The notes: generated by a model from the sequence alone, not told the origin. A stretch of 64,000 nt of DNA from Doryteuthis pealeii (GCA_023376005.1 CM042143.1:80323381-80387380), one strand, 5' to 3'; counted from the first letter of the stretch, positions 9,872 to 21,131 are shown. Program-made: numbers and translations.

Positions 9872-9950
9872 GGTTGGTGGAGTGGCCTTATTGACGGTAT
9901 CAGCCGGACACCGAGGGAGTCTATCTCCTTTTCGCTAGCGCTAGACCAGA
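9872..9950 (-). mobile_element. SINE-B 3' fragment
   Basis: GGAGTGGCCTTATTGACGGT and GAGTCTATCTCCTTTTCGCT match the SINE-B 3' body; the head is absent. Confidence 0.8.
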
Positions 9951-10497
9951 CAAATAAGAATAAGTCCTCTTTATTAGAATTACGACTAATTAAGAAAAAG
10001 AAACTATTAAAAATAAAAAAAATAAAAACCCAGATACATTAAACAGTTCTGAACTATGTTCTTTAATACTTAGCATATTGAAATAAAAACTTACAGAGCC
10101 CATATGCAGTGCAGTCAGTCTAGTACTTTTAAACATTTTTTCTTGCTTTCGTGATGCAGGTATTTATAATGATGAAGATGACTCGAGCAAAGCACAAATC
10201 AGTTGTCAAGTTTGAATTTTTGAAAAGTTAGCTCTTTTTTTTTTGTTCTCAAAAGAAAAGAAAAACAAAAAGAAAAGAAATTGGCTAAAACAGAAACAAA
10301 GGCCATTATTTTTAAGATATTCAAAATGATTCTTAAAAATTCAGGAATGGAACATAGTGAAATTGACAGTCGAGAAAGACTGGCATGTATCTTAAATACA
10401 GAAGAACCCAAAGGTAATACTAGAACAAAAAGATTTAAAAAATCGAAAATAGATAGGTAAAATGAAAAATTAAAAAAAAAGATAAAACCAAATCACC
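9951..10497. other. AT-rich interval with nothing recognised
   Basis: A-rich sequence; the open frame here has low-complexity F/S/L composition. Confidence 0.6.
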
Positions 10498-10506
10498 TAT
10501 ATATAT

Positions 10507-10562
<56 letters not shown>
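10498..10562. repeat. (TA)n microsatellite
   Basis: TA tract with one phase break. Confidence 0.97.
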
Positions 10563-10568
<6 letters not shown>

Positions 10569-10876
10569 AAAGAAATAGATCTTCTAAAAACAACTTGGTT
10601 TCTCCCTACCATCACTAAGGAATATTTTTGAAACAAATAAAATTTTTTAAAAAAAGAAAAAGATACAAAGTTGAAAAAAATAAATAAATAAGGAAAATTT
10701 ACTTAAAATATTTTCTCAAAAATTTAACGCACATACAAAAAAAAATGATAAAATACTCACAAATAGACCAAAGCAAAAGAAACAACAATAAAAATTTTAA
10801 AAATTTAAAAAGATACATGCACTCTGTGTACGACAGATGAGAGAATGCGCGCTGCACGTACATATACACAATCAGT

Positions 10877-10878
<2 letters not shown>
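10563..10878. other. A-rich interval with nothing recognised
   Basis: A-rich, T-poor sequence between two TA tracts. Confidence 0.55.
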
Positions 10879-10936
<58 letters not shown>

Positions 10937-10942
10937 GTGTGT
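10879..10942. repeat. (TA)n(TG)n compound microsatellite
   Basis: TA run passing into a GT run. Confidence 0.97.
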
Positions 10943-11033
10943 GTAAACACAATGTAATGTATGGATGTTGGATACAAATATATTTGAAAATAGATTATGT
11001 ATTTACTTATATGCATAGATAGGAAATTTAACA

Positions 11034-11310
11034 CGCATACACACACATATATACACTCACACACACACACATACACTCACACATATATACACACATACAC
11101 TCACACATATATACACACACATACACTCACACACACATATATATACATACATATATACACACACATATACATATATACACACACACATATACATATATAC
11201 ACTCACACACATATACACATATATACACTCACATATATACACACACACACACACACATACACTCACACACACACACACACATATACACTCACACACACAC
11301 ACATATACTA
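11034..11310. repeat. Imperfect (CA)/(TA) array with ACACTCACACATATATAC units
   Basis: Higher-order cryptic repeat: CA and TA stretches alternate, with ACTCAC recurring about every 15-30 bp. The 131- and 154-residue open frames across it (THTHTYTH and CVCVYICV) are translated repeat. Confidence 0.92.
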
Positions 11311-11379
11311 TCATAATACCCGTAAAAATGTGATTATTTATGTATGGATCGGCACTACGACTCAAAATCAAGTATCTGT

Positions 11380-11945
11380 GCATTTTACCTAAGATTAAAG
11401 TATCATTGCTCAGCAATGCCATCGGTAGCAATATCTCATCTACTGAAACCGATGTCAACATACGCATAGGTAAAGCCTGAACTGCTATCGACAGGTTATC
11501 GACCATATAAGATTCTTCCAAGCTGTAGCCGTGCCAGTACTACTGCATGTCTACAGCACTTAGACTTTAACGAAACGCTTAGAGAAAAGGTTAGATGGGA
11601 ACTACACAAGGATTCTACGTGCTGTTTTCAACAAAACCTGGAAGCAATGTCCTACAAAACAGCAGTTGCACGGACACTTATTTCCAATCACAAAATACAC
11701 CCAAGTGAGACGAACACAACGTGTCGGGCACACCTGGGAAAGTAAGGACGAACTGAAAAGCAACATTCTCCTATGGACTCCTACGCATTGACACACCAGT
11801 GTTCACCGATCAGCAAAAACTTAACCAGTTCTGTATGGACAATATGTGCTGTCTAGAAGACCTACCAAGAGCCAGGACCTATAGGGACGGGTTGTGAGAG
11901 AAAGAGAAAGTGTGTGTGTCAAGGGGATGCATGCTGTCGGCAGAC
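11380..11945 (+). pseudogene. LINE reverse-transcriptase C-terminal region, decayed
   Basis: Longest LINE relic in the window. In one frame it reads SNAIGSNISSTETDVNIRIG, then AIDRLST, later LEKRLDGNYTRILRAVFNKT, then TKQQLHGHLFPITKY, VGHTWESKDELKSNILLWT and PTH-stop. These blocks correspond to the region just after the RT catalytic domain (YLGS/ISSTE, AIDRLSTIW, TLTKRLEK-LDGNYTRML) of an invertebrate LINE. Several stops sit where W or R codons are expected, e.g. AIDRLSTI followed by TAA. After the coding end, a 3' part with TAGGGACGGG and a GA-rich run matches the copy at 0.23-0.65 kb. The 5' end of the element is missing. Not functional. Confidence 0.85.
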
Positions 11946-11952
11946 CTTGGTG

Positions 11953-12025
11953 ATATATATATATATATATTATATATATTATATATATATATATATGTAT
12001 GTATGTTGTGTGTGTGTGTGTGGAG
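11953..12025. repeat. (TA)n(TG)n compound microsatellite
   Basis: TA tract with two phase breaks followed by a GT run at the LINE 3' end. Confidence 0.95.
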
Positions 12026-12135
12026 AAGAATAGTATTTCGAAGCTCTACTTAGGATCGAAGTGTTGCTCCCTAGCACTCTGTCTAAGATCAATGTAATAT
12101 CTGTGCACTATCTTAAAAGTGTTATGTACACGCAC

Positions 12136-12136
<1 letters not shown>

Positions 12137-12197
<61 letters not shown>
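12137..12197. repeat. (TA)n(GT)n compound microsatellite
   Basis: TA run passing into about 20 GT repeats. Confidence 0.97.
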
Positions 12198-12200
<3 letters not shown>

Positions 12201-13485
12201 GATATGTGGATATTCATTTATACAAATATAATTCACTGACTAAACGCACGCATGCATTCGGTAAATATGTGTAAAGGAATTTATGGTGTGTGTGGTTATA
12301 TATACTGTCATGTAAGGCAAAGAATTAAAATAAGTTAAGAAACATTTGCAAAAGATGCCTCTGCATATTTCATGCCAATTAACTGTCAAGAGAAATTTTT
12401 TCAAAGTAAATAAAAGAAAGAAGAAAAAATTAAAATAAAATAAAAAAGATCCAATCTAAAACAACGAAGGGAAATCTCTAAAACAAAGCCTCCCAACTGG
12501 TGAAGAAAAAAGAAACAAACAAAAAATGTATGGAATTAAAAAAAATCCTTCAACTCCAAAAAGGATGCATTCAAATAAGTAAAGAATATATCTGAAAAGT
12601 TAACATTTTGCTACGTCTTTTTCATTTTCTGAATGACAGTCCGTCAAAAATAGCAATGTTTATAGCATGCAAATGAAAAAGAAAGGAGAAATCTGCTGCT
12701 GCTGCTGCCGTCAATTACGTTCTTTTGTAAAGTTTGCGAATGGGAAGGGGTAAAAACAAATATCTCTTAAAATGAAAGGAAAGAGGGAAGATGACGACGA
12801 TGATGATAGAAAATAAGAATATGTGTGTGAAAAAAAAAAAGTTGGGGATTTTAAGAAGTGTATGAAAGAGAAAGATGGATTTTTAAGATGGGTGAAAGAA
12901 GAAGAAGAAATGAGAAAAAGGTTGGATGCTGTAGAGGTCGAAAGGAATATTACGGAAGAAAAATGGAATAAATGGAATAAGGATGGAAGGGAAAAAACCC
13001 GGGAAGATCACATATCAAATTTTGAAATTAGAAACTCAAGCTTTCGTAAACAAGTTAAGTATATGAAAAGCACATAGATGCGCACACATATAGACACACA
13101 TGCGCAATCATAATACACACAGACATACACACACAAAATAACAAAAATTTAAAATAAAAAGCTTATATAAAATTAAAAAAAAAAAAAAACAATAAGAGAA
13201 ATCCACACAATAAAAAAGAATAGAAATAAGTGTGAAATACAAACAAATCAATAAAAAAAAGAATGAGAATTAAAAAGATAAACAAAAATACCGGAAATTT
13301 TAGGGAGTAAAAAGAAGAGACAGTAATATATGTATATATATTTAATTATGTTTTAAATATGATTAAATTAGAATGCTATAGATTAAATTAAATATATGAA
13401 ATAATACAGGCAAGACGAAAATAAGTCTAAATAACGCAACTGAACATTAAAATATAAAAAGATATTGATAACCAAAATAAATAAG
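12198..13485. other. A-rich interval with nothing recognised
   Basis: About 1.3 kb without recognised repeats. It contains a lysine/glutamate-rich open frame of 84 codons at 12823-13074 that I read as compositional, and a CTG triplet run (about 12692-12707). Confidence 0.55.
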
Positions 13486-13838
13486 TGTCCTTTGTATGAC
13501 ACTAAACTGCATCTGATGGTGAGGCTCCAGTTCTGGATATCTGGAGAGTGCAGAGTACCCCTTAATTGCTATTCCTCCCAGGTCCACAAACTCGATGTGG
13601 TAGTACCTGTTAGGATCCCATCTATGGATGAAATAGATAGATTTAAAAACTATTCATATTCTATAGAACCGTGTTCAAAAAGCAAGAACATGCAAGAACA
13701 TCCAAACACACTTAAAAAAACACAAAAAAACAACTAGACAAATGTAAATATGAACGTACAATGAATGCGATTCCCTAACTTCTAAGTATAAAATAACCCT
13801 AAGTTGATAAGACGTTAAAATCAATTAATCAATCAAAA
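13486..13838 (+). mobile_element. REP-D copy with AATC tail
   Basis: CACTAAACTGCATCTGATGG through TTCCCTAACTTCTAAG, ending AATCAATTAATCAATCAA. Head truncated. Confidence 0.88.
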
Positions 13839-13898
13839 ATAGATAAATAATTTATCACAAAAAGTATTTAAATTAAAAAAAATATATATATAAAAAGT

Positions 13899-14146
13899 AG
13901 GGGCCGGGTTAGCTCAGTCGGTAGAGCGTTCGGCTAGAAACCACAAGGTCCCTAGTTCGATACCGGTCCTCGCCAACTCAGCGTATGAGTAGCACAGGGA
14001 CCTGTGCGGTAAAGTAAGGAGCTGATGGTAGGTGTAGCGCTCCACCTCAGATACTAAAACAATCTCCTTTGTCTAGCGCAATTGAAAAGGGGATAGGCTG
14101 ACTGGCTGATATCGACTTTAGGCCGCCCCGTTGACTTTACTTACTT
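13899..14146 (+). mobile_element. SINE-B copy, full length (reference copy)
   Basis: The head GGCCGGGTTAGCTCAGTCGG contains a good pol III A box and TAGTTCGATACCGG a good B box, spaced as in a tRNA. The segment between cannot be folded as a normal anticodon arm, so this is a tRNA-derived SINE and not a tRNA gene. The body runs through GAGTAGCACAGGGACC and GGTGTAGCGCTCCACC to GCCGCCCCGTTGACTTTACT and ends in a CTTAC-type tail. Confidence 0.92.
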
Positions 14147-14625
14147 TTATATATGAAATGGCTCACAAATTTAATTTTTGCCCTGAAATTTTCTAGTCGA
14201 AACTATGATTATTTTTCATTCATGATTTTAAAAAATGTAAAAAGTAAAACCAAATATTAGATTTTTCAAGCTTTTGTAACTTGAGGGGAATCCCCCCTCC
14301 CCACATACACAGCACGCGGCGCGCTGTTAACCAAAGTTTGAGAATTTGAACAGCAAGCATAAATCAAATGTATAACTTTGGCTACCACACACAAACTCCC
14401 AACGGAATTACTTCAAAAGATTCACCTACTTTTCCGTTAATCTTTTTCTCAGGGTCAGATTTCTTTGAACTTATGGGTGGCACCTTGTGTGTGTGTGAGA
14501 GAGAGAGGTTGGTAGATAATTAAAAAGCTCGGTTCATTAAAACTAAAGACTTTTTTTTTTACAACCTATTTACTTCGACTAATATCAGCCATCTTTCACG
14601 CAACTTCATAATTTCACACAGCACC
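14147..14625. other. No recognised feature
   Basis: Unassigned sequence containing a short (GT)n(GA)n tract near 14488-14509. Confidence 0.55.
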
Positions 14626-14990
14626 CTTGTCTGTGGGGCTAAAAATACGCAGACTGTAGTATCCTCTACAGAGGGGATAAGACAGTAAAATAGCGGTGTT
14701 CTGAGTATTAAACAAAACTTCAACTGGTGGTGAGGGTCTAGTTCTGGAGATCTGTAGAGTGGAGAGTTACCTCTTCACTGTCATTACTCCCAATTTCACC
14801 CTGACCTGAATTGGAAGTACCTATTAGGGTACCAAATAGATCTGTTTAAAAGTTATTCGTGTGCAAAAAAATAAAAATATGAACGAACAATGAACGCGAT
14901 TCCCTAAACTCTAGACATAAAATAACCCTAGATGAGTTGACATGCCGTTAAAATCAATTAATCTATTGATCAATCAATCGATCATGATTT
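14626..14990 (+). mobile_element. REP-D copy with AATC tail
   Basis: Head CAGACTGTAGTATCCTCTAC, body CTAGTTCTGGAGATCTG and ATTCCCTAAACTCTAGAC, tail AATCAATTAATCTATTGATC. Confidence 0.88.
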
Positions 14991-15129
14991 TATAATCTAT
15001 TTTTCATCTTTCTTTATTCTACATAAAAAAAGAAGTTCCAAGTGCCTTCAGCAATCTTCCAGGGAAATGTATTGTTTTTCATATTTTTACCTGTGTAATG
15101 AATGGAATCAATGATAATAGGCAGATGCT

Positions 15130-15315
15130 GTGTTTGGGGAATACGGAAAGACGGTATTTACTCACTCCCACCATGGTGGCAGACTAATATGACACAAGGT
15201 GGGTTTAACATAGGCACCCTAACAGGAAGTGACACTCTCGAGTGGGTGGCGGCAAAAACTGTCATAGATCCGTCGGCATTCGCACTTAAAGGTTTCGCAC
15301 CAGGCACCAGGCAAA
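15130..15315 (+). mobile_element. REP-E, diverged copy
   Basis: CATAGATCCGTCGGCATTCG and the following GCACCAGGCACC align with CGTTGATCCCGTCGGCATTC and GCGCCTCAGGCACTT of the REP-E copy at 48.24 kb. An 80-codon open frame crosses the region in a different frame from the one preserved in the other copies, so I do not treat it as a gene. Confidence 0.6.
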
Positions 15316-15896
15316 AAAAACTTGACTCTTACCCTTTCAAATGAAGAGATAGGGGGTGCTGCTTAAGCAGCAACTAAGAGTGATAAATACGGAAGATAAG
15401 TGTTTTAAAAAATTCCAGTCTAGAGATTTTTCTCCTGCACCCAAAGAAACCAACAGTTTAGCCTCATTCAGATGAAAGTAATTCCTTTATCTTTAACTCG
15501 GGACACTTTTTTTCATGAGTTGATTTCAATTGATTTAAGGAAGAGTAGTACTTATTTGAACCAATCGTTTAGTTCTCCATAAAGATTTCATAGCAGACGT
15601 TTTTAATCCCAATATATACCCACAGTATCACCTTCTTTGATAGGATTAGTGGTGGTTCATTTTGTTTGCATGTAAAGGAGTTATATAACTTTAAACTGTA
15701 GTATCCATTCTTCATTAGTAGCATATCATGTACAAAGAAAATGACTGTAAAATGAACATGTTGAAAACCTCATAAAAATGAAGAGGGAAGGTTGGGCTTT
15801 GCACTTTGAGTTTCATTTTTACCTTTCTTAAAATAACATAATATGCCCAAAATACTATTTGTCTTTATCTTTTTTTTATATATGTGGCTAGATAAT
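15316..15896. other. No recognised feature
   Basis: Unassigned AT-rich sequence. Confidence 0.55.
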
Positions 15897-16150
15897 TTGG
15901 ATTTTTCGGACTGTTGTACTCATCTTTATTGTTATATGCACAACTTTTCGGCTGGTGTGCTCTTCTTAACATAGCTTAACACTTGTACCCGGTGGTTAGC
16001 GGAATGAAAACAGTCTACTCCGGTGGATTGAATAAAGGGTTCGGTTCGAAGTTCCGTAAAGGCTCATGAGTTCGACAAGAAACAGCTGAAGAAGGGCGGA
16101 GGGCACCTCGGCGTTGTATATATAACAATAAAGATGAAAAATCAAAATAA
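15897..16150. mobile_element. Element of about 254 bp with inverted-repeat ends, hammerhead-like words
   Basis: The left part contains CATCTTTATTGTTATATGCA and the right part TATATAACAATAAAGATG, inverted copies of each other, with GATTTTTC/GAAAAATC outside. Each arm also has a phrase of the CTGAAGAAGG type next to a GGCG-TTGTATATA or CCGAAAAGTTGT phrase, a layout seen at ends of Penelope-like elements. Assignment is tentative. Confidence 0.55.
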
Positions 16151-16199
16151 TACAATGCCTAAATAATCCTTATTTTCTTCCATGTTTAATAAACAAAAG

Positions 16200-16310
16200 T
16201 CCGCTAATTTTGACCAAAAAAAAAAAAACAAAACAAAAAACAAAACAAAACAAACAAAACAACCCAAAACAAAAACAAACAAACAACATCAACAACAACA
16301 AAAAAAAAAC
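16200..16310. repeat. A/C-rich low-complexity tract
   Basis: AAAAC and AAACAAAC words dominate. Confidence 0.9.
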
Positions 16311-16319
16311 CACTGATAT

Positions 16320-16410
16320 AGAGTGACCCCTGTGTCACATCCTGCACGTGCAGGAGGGATTTGTAAATAATATAGTGTTACCTCTGCCCCCGCAAAAAAA
16401 AAAAAAAAAG
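16320..16410 (+). mobile_element. SINE-A 3' terminal fragment with A tail
   Basis: GTGTCACATCCTGCACGTGC and TTTGTAAATAA match the SINE-A 3' end; a poly-A run follows at about 16394-16409. Confidence 0.7.
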
Positions 16411-16724
16411 GCCCCACAAACTTTTGGTGCTGTACGCGGGTCTCTCTGCCTGTCTGTCTCTCAATTCAATCAAAACTGATGAGACCTTTTTTAAGGAAAG
16501 TAATTAGCAAAAACGTTTGAAATAAAAGTAAAACTCTATATGCAAGATAACAATGCTGGCATTTTCATTGACGATACAAAATATTTTTTTGTTGAATATA
16601 ATCTATTATTAATGTATAATTAGCAAATTAAATCCTTATGAATCTATTCACAGTCAACATTGTGGTTATTCTAATCAACCTTTTATAAAAAATTATGTAA
16701 ACCATTCATATTTTGTATTCGAAT

Positions 16725-16830
16725 TGGACATAAGGTCACAAGTACGAGGCATCCAGCGAGGATCGAACTCACTATTCAGTTGTAATGGACCTGCTAAGTA
16801 TTACACCACGATGGAACGTCTAATCGGATT
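16725..16830 (-). mobile_element. SINE-C copy
   Basis: On the minus strand the head has GTGGTGTAATACTTAGCAGG (A-box side) and GAGTTCGATCCTCGCTGGAT (B-box side). The tRNA-like head is the most conserved part of this short family. Confidence 0.78.
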
Positions 16831-17040
16831 ATGAGTAAATATCATATCTTGAATAAACTTAATTTTAACAAATCTTGACATCTATCTAAACATACTAACT
16901 ACGCTCGTGGAAATTCCGCGGAATACACGCGTAATAATTGCACGAATATATATAAATAATACTGAGCTAAATCGTTGTCGATTTATATTTTGAAATTTGG
17001 TAAATAACGTATATACATAATAAAAATAAAAGAAATATAA

Positions 17041-17070
17041 GCACACACACACACACATATATATATATAT
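17041..17070. repeat. (CA)n(TA)n microsatellite
   Basis: Short CA run followed by a TA run. Confidence 0.93.
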
Positions 17071-18019
17071 CATAATACAGGTCCTCAAGATGTTCATTTG
17101 ACAATATTTTTCGGGTCCTTTAAGTTACGTAACTAGATTTGAGGTTAAAAAAAGGAGACGGTTCATTTTTCAAAATGTCTTATCCATATCCTTTCTCTCT
17201 CCACCCCTCTCACTCTCATAATGTTTGTTCAATTATATATGTATAACATATTATATTATATATATATATAATCCATCAGCATAGATTTGTTATATATGCA
17301 TTATGCATATGTATGTATGTATATATTTGAAAATTTTGAATACGTATATAAATGTGTGTGCGTGTGCGCAAAAATTTTACATACTACCGCACACATATTA
17401 ATCACTGTGTATATTTGCAAATGTAGAGTTTTCTCTTATTTATTTATTTAGTTGGTAAGTATAAAAAAGTAAATAAAAAAAATAAAAAATAAAAAACTTT
17501 TGCAGGTCAGATCTCAAGTCAAACTCGACGATTTTTGGAATGCCTGCAATTCGGTTTTCACCAATTAGCATTTAATATTTTTCTTTTCAAGTAAAATGCT
17601 TAAACATATATTTAAACCTTGCCTTCACCTCCACCCTGCACCTCGGCATCTTTATTCTCAGCCTCCGCCTCCTCTGCCGCCGCCGCCGCCAAAACTCCAC
17701 CGTTCTCCTTCACCCCGACATCCGACAAATTTGCAATTTGAAATTCAAACGTGATAAGCCATTTCTAAAATGTTGCTGACAGTTTTTCGAATCTGTCAGT
17801 AGCCGTTTTCTCTGCGATGGGTGCACCACTAAAATTCACGAGGTTCTAAAACCACAAAGAAAAAAAGAAGTCTTTTTTCCTTTTTACAATTTGATCAGAA
17901 AATAAAAGGAGATATAAAAATGGCCAAAACGTATCTTTTCAAAATCTATGCACAACCTAAAAAAAAAAAAAAAGAAAAAAAAAGAAGAAATAAAGCCGAT
18001 GCATATACTTAGATTTCAA

Positions 18020-18020
<1 letters not shown>
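17071..18020. other. No recognised gene; contains a GCC triplet run
   Basis: Mostly AT-rich. A C-rich patch at about 17625-17725 includes five GCC triplets; its composition differs from the surroundings but no reading frame is convincing. Confidence 0.5.

Positions 18021-18074
<54 letters not shown>
18021..18074. repeat. (TA)n microsatellite
   Basis: Uninterrupted TA repeat. Confidence 0.98.
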
Positions 18075-18077
<3 letters not shown>

Positions 18078-18189
18078 TTTGTTTTATTTATAAACAATGA
18101 ATGCTCAATACCAGTGATGGAGCACATGTAGGTCTAAGTAAGTTTGGACAACGTAGACAGACAACGGCACATGGTGACTGTTTCTCATC

Positions 18190-18191
<2 letters not shown>

Positions 18192-18242
<51 letters not shown>
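18192..18242. repeat. (TA)n microsatellite
   Basis: Uninterrupted TA repeat. Confidence 0.98.
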
Positions 18243-18246
<4 letters not shown>

Positions 18247-18299
18247 CCATTACAGTCCGTAGCGGCATTCAAGCAAGGGTTTTGAATTTAGAGTTGTAC

Positions 18300-18530
18300 T
18301 TCTAGACTTTTATCCTAGTCGGTCCTAGAGGCTATCCTATATACATAAACACACCTAGGTTGGCCAACCAGCAAATACTTACATTCATCAGTCGTGTATG
18401 GACACTAGATGGCGTCTAGAGGACCTGCGATGGTCTATAGAGACGAGTGGAGGGAGAGAGAGAGGAGGGAGAGAAAGAGAGTCAATGGAATCCGTGCTAT
18501 CAGCACTACTTGATGATGATGACGATCATA
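18300..18530 (+). pseudogene. LINE 3' end, decayed
   Basis: One frame reads VGQPANTYIHQSCMDTRWRL followed by EDLRWSIETSGGR, matching the ending of the two other LINE relics (TSV-x-x-PAKT, CADTG, RLEDLPRAM). A GA-rich 3' part and GGAATCCGTGCTATCAGCAC follow, as in the copy at 0.6 kb. Confidence 0.78.
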
Positions 18531-18878
18531 ACTTCTTTAGGATATAATAGATAGAATCCGATTACAATAAATAACACAATCCGATTCCGATCGAAATGCA
18601 ACTTCTTGGCCTTTTTTTTTTTGTCATGGGACAGATCAAGGTCATTGACTAATTTCACTGGACCGTCTCTGAAAGCAGCACCTCCCCATCGTATGAATAG
18701 GGTCAAGGCCAATCTCTGATTTCCGAGATGTCTCAGAAAGTAAATACTAACAGAACTAGATTCATTTTTGATCAAAGAATAGTACATGTCCTCATCGGCT
18801 TAATATATTTTACGATGTGGGAACATCGCCGAAATGTAAGGCTAAAATTTCGTGGACATATAAGGTATTAAACTATTT
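18531..18878. other. No recognised feature
   Basis: Unassigned; a 93-codon minus-strand frame here has no recognisable family. Confidence 0.5.
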
Positions 18879-19165
18879 TACCAACCCCTTCACACGAGCA
18901 GGATATGGCACAAGGTCAATTTGTTAGTTTAAGTTTAACAGGTTTGAATTCAGAGTTTTTCCTTCTAGATGGATTTGCCTAACCGAGGTTAGAGCCCAGG
19001 TTGTCCTACTATTTACCCATAGCTGGAAGGAGAATAGTTGGATCCATATCTTTCCTAAATGTATTAGCGTTATGTAAAATGCTAACAGCCTCGTCCGGGA
19101 TTTGAACTCGGGTTGCCGAGTCCACTTCCTACGACAATAACCATTACACAAAAAGCACATTTAAA
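18879..19165 (-). mobile_element. SINE-A copy, near full length
   Basis: Minus-strand head TTTTGTGTAATGGTTATTGT, B-box side GAGTTCAAATCCCGGACGAG, and tail ending near 18879. Confidence 0.9.
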
Positions 19166-19784
19166 TTTTTTTAAAATTACACTGTATCCAATGAGCAGGC
19201 AATATGATTAGGTGGTCATCTATCAAAGATTAAACTGGACAGGTATGAGGCTTGGATATGTTAAAGTGGGTGCTCGTCCTTCAAATATCATTGTAAACAA
19301 TGCGTCAAATGGAGTACTTTTTCATTGAGATCTTTGAGATGCCCCTAGGTTGTCTTGAGTATGTTAACCACGAAAGTATGTTGTGTGTAGGGTTCTTATT
19401 GTATATGCCTAATGAGGTAATTGGGATGGGGGAGATGAAAAATAGGGACACAAGTTCTTACCAACACAAGTCATGTCACTTCCAGGTGATAGCAAGTGAC
19501 AAGAAACATCTATTTAATAATTAAATGACAATCTCTCTGACAGGTGACATATACTTGGTCAGTGCCATCAACATGATCATTATAATAATTATTAGAAGCC
19601 ACTTGCATTAAATTACAATACATTTCAACAACAAAAAAGAAAAAGAAAAATAATGGAACTTGAATTTCCAGCAACATAGAGAGGGAGGTGTAAGTAAGAC
19701 TTCCCGAAAAGTATTCTAAAGACCATAAAATATAGCGTATTATTGTTTTTATTTGTTATTCTTTTAACAAGAAAAATAGGTTCA

Positions 19785-19786
<2 letters not shown>
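19166..19786. other. No recognised feature
   Basis: Unassigned sequence; a 74-codon open frame at 19300-19524 has no recognisable family. Confidence 0.5.
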
Positions 19787-19835
<49 letters not shown>

Positions 19836-19836
19836 A
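19787..19836. repeat. (TA)n microsatellite abutting a SINE-A tail
   Basis: TA tract ending a few bases from the 3' end of the minus-strand SINE-A that follows. Confidence 0.97.
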
Positions 19837-19843
19837 TACGAGC

Positions 19844-19972
19844 CCCTCCACACGAGCAGGATGTGACACAAGGTCAATTTCTTAAGCGGAGTTCAACAGG
19901 TTTGAATTCAGAGTTTTACTTCTCCTAGACCGGTTGCCTAACCAGGTTAAATAGCCCAGTCTGCCCTACAGA
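19844..19972 (-). mobile_element. SINE-A 3' half
   Basis: CCACACGAGCAGGATGTGAC through AGCCCAGTCTGCCCTAC; the head is missing. Confidence 0.87.
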
Positions 19973-20048
19973 CTTATATATAAGGCACATAAATTAATCA
20001 ACGGTTTCTTGGTAAAAATCAAGAATCGACTTATCCACAATTATGTAC

Positions 20049-20460
20049 TTACTCAACCCCCGCACGAGCAGGATGCGACACAAGGTAATTTTTAATGTGG
20101 AGTTTAACAGGTTTGAATTAACACTTCCTATAGTAAAGTCGACAGAGTGGCCTATTGTCGGCATCAGCTGGACAGTGAGGGTCTATCCCCTTTTTGTTAG
20201 CGTTAAAGCAGAGCGATTACTTTGGTCAGACGGAGCGCCAAACTTACCGTAAGCTCCCCACTTTACTGCACATATCAGATTACCCAAGCTGTGCTACTCA
20301 TGCGCCGAGTAGAAGGGGACCGGCATTGAACCCTGAACTTTGTGATTCCTAAACGGATAATCTAAAAAAAAAAAAAAAAAAAACACAGTCTGCCCTACTA
20401 TTTACCAATAGCTGGAGGGGGAATAGTTGGATTTATACTTTTTCATACGTATATGTGGAA
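20049..20460 (-). mobile_element. SINE-A copy split by a SINE-B
   Basis: The left piece 20049-20127 (CCCGCACGAGCAGGATGCGA to GGTTTGAATTA) and the right piece about 20383-20460 (CACAGTCTGCCCTACTATTT) are consecutive SINE-A parts except for about 50 bp of missing body between them. Confidence 0.82.
20128..20365 (-). mobile_element. SINE-B copy nested in SINE-A
   Basis: SINE-B body from GAGTGGCCTATTGTCGGCAT to CCGGCATTGAACCCTGAACT; the A-box part of the head is lost and about 20 As on the plus strand (20363-20382) stand in its place. Confidence 0.87.
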
Positions 20461-20494
20461 AATGGCAATTATCTCTATAATCTTTCTTAATATT

Positions 20495-20762
20495 ACCAGA
20501 GGCGCGCTTAGCGTAATGCTTATTGTTGTAGGAAATGGAATCGGCAACCAGAGTTCAAATCCTGCTTTGCGCTAATGCCCTTGGGAAGGTCATGAATCCA
20601 TCTCTTCTACCACCATGGGTAAGAAGTAGGATACACCAGTTTCTTTAATCTTGGTTTGGCAACCTATATAGGAGAACGAAAACTCAGAATTCAAAATCAC
20701 ATTTACTTCGCTTATGTCAAATTCTATCCGTTGCGGAGAGGTTAGGTAGATATATACGCTTT
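20495..20762 (+). mobile_element. SINE-A copy, near full length
   Basis: Head GAGGCGCGCTTAGCGTAATG, B-box side GAGTTCAAATCCTGC, body GGGTAAGAAGTAGGA and GGTTTGGCAACC, tail GTTAGGTAGATA. Confidence 0.85.
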
Positions 20763-20919
20763 CGATGGAACACACCTAGATAACCGTTTTCTATTTTCCT
20801 TCCGGAAAATTGTTTGGAAATTTGAAATAAAGACATGGGAGTGATTTACAAAACAGTTGAATTTACTGGAAAACATTCCAATATTGCGAGATTCTAGGAA
20901 AACATTATTTATCCTACAG

Positions 20920-21040
20920 GTAGGATCTGACAAAGTCACAGATATGGGACATCCAACGAGGATCGAACTAGCTTTTCAGTAGTAACAGATTTGCGAGACT
21001 AGCATGCTAATCATTACATTACGATGAGAAGCCTTGCTAG
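20920..21040 (-). mobile_element. SINE-C copy
   Basis: Minus-strand head CATCGTAATGTAATGATTAG with B-box side AGTTCGATCCTCGTTGGATG. Confidence 0.78.
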
Positions 21041-21129
21041 ATTCTAGAAAGCCTATTCGAAAATCCTTAAATCCTTTTTCTTTCCCTAGGCAAATTAATT
21101 TCGTTAAAAATTCTTAATCGAATTTTTTT

Positions 21130-21131
<2 letters not shown>

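Noticed and set aside
10997..11521. 131- and 154-codon frames
   Set aside because: Mostly translated CA/TA repeat; the unique part of the minus-strand frame is antisense to the LINE relic.
12823..13077. 84-codon K/E-rich frame, possible coiled coil
   Set aside because: Composition follows the A-rich DNA; no family, no splice context.
13899..13975. Possible functional tRNA gene
   Set aside because: A and B boxes are good but the middle does not fold into an anticodon arm and the family body follows; it is a SINE head.
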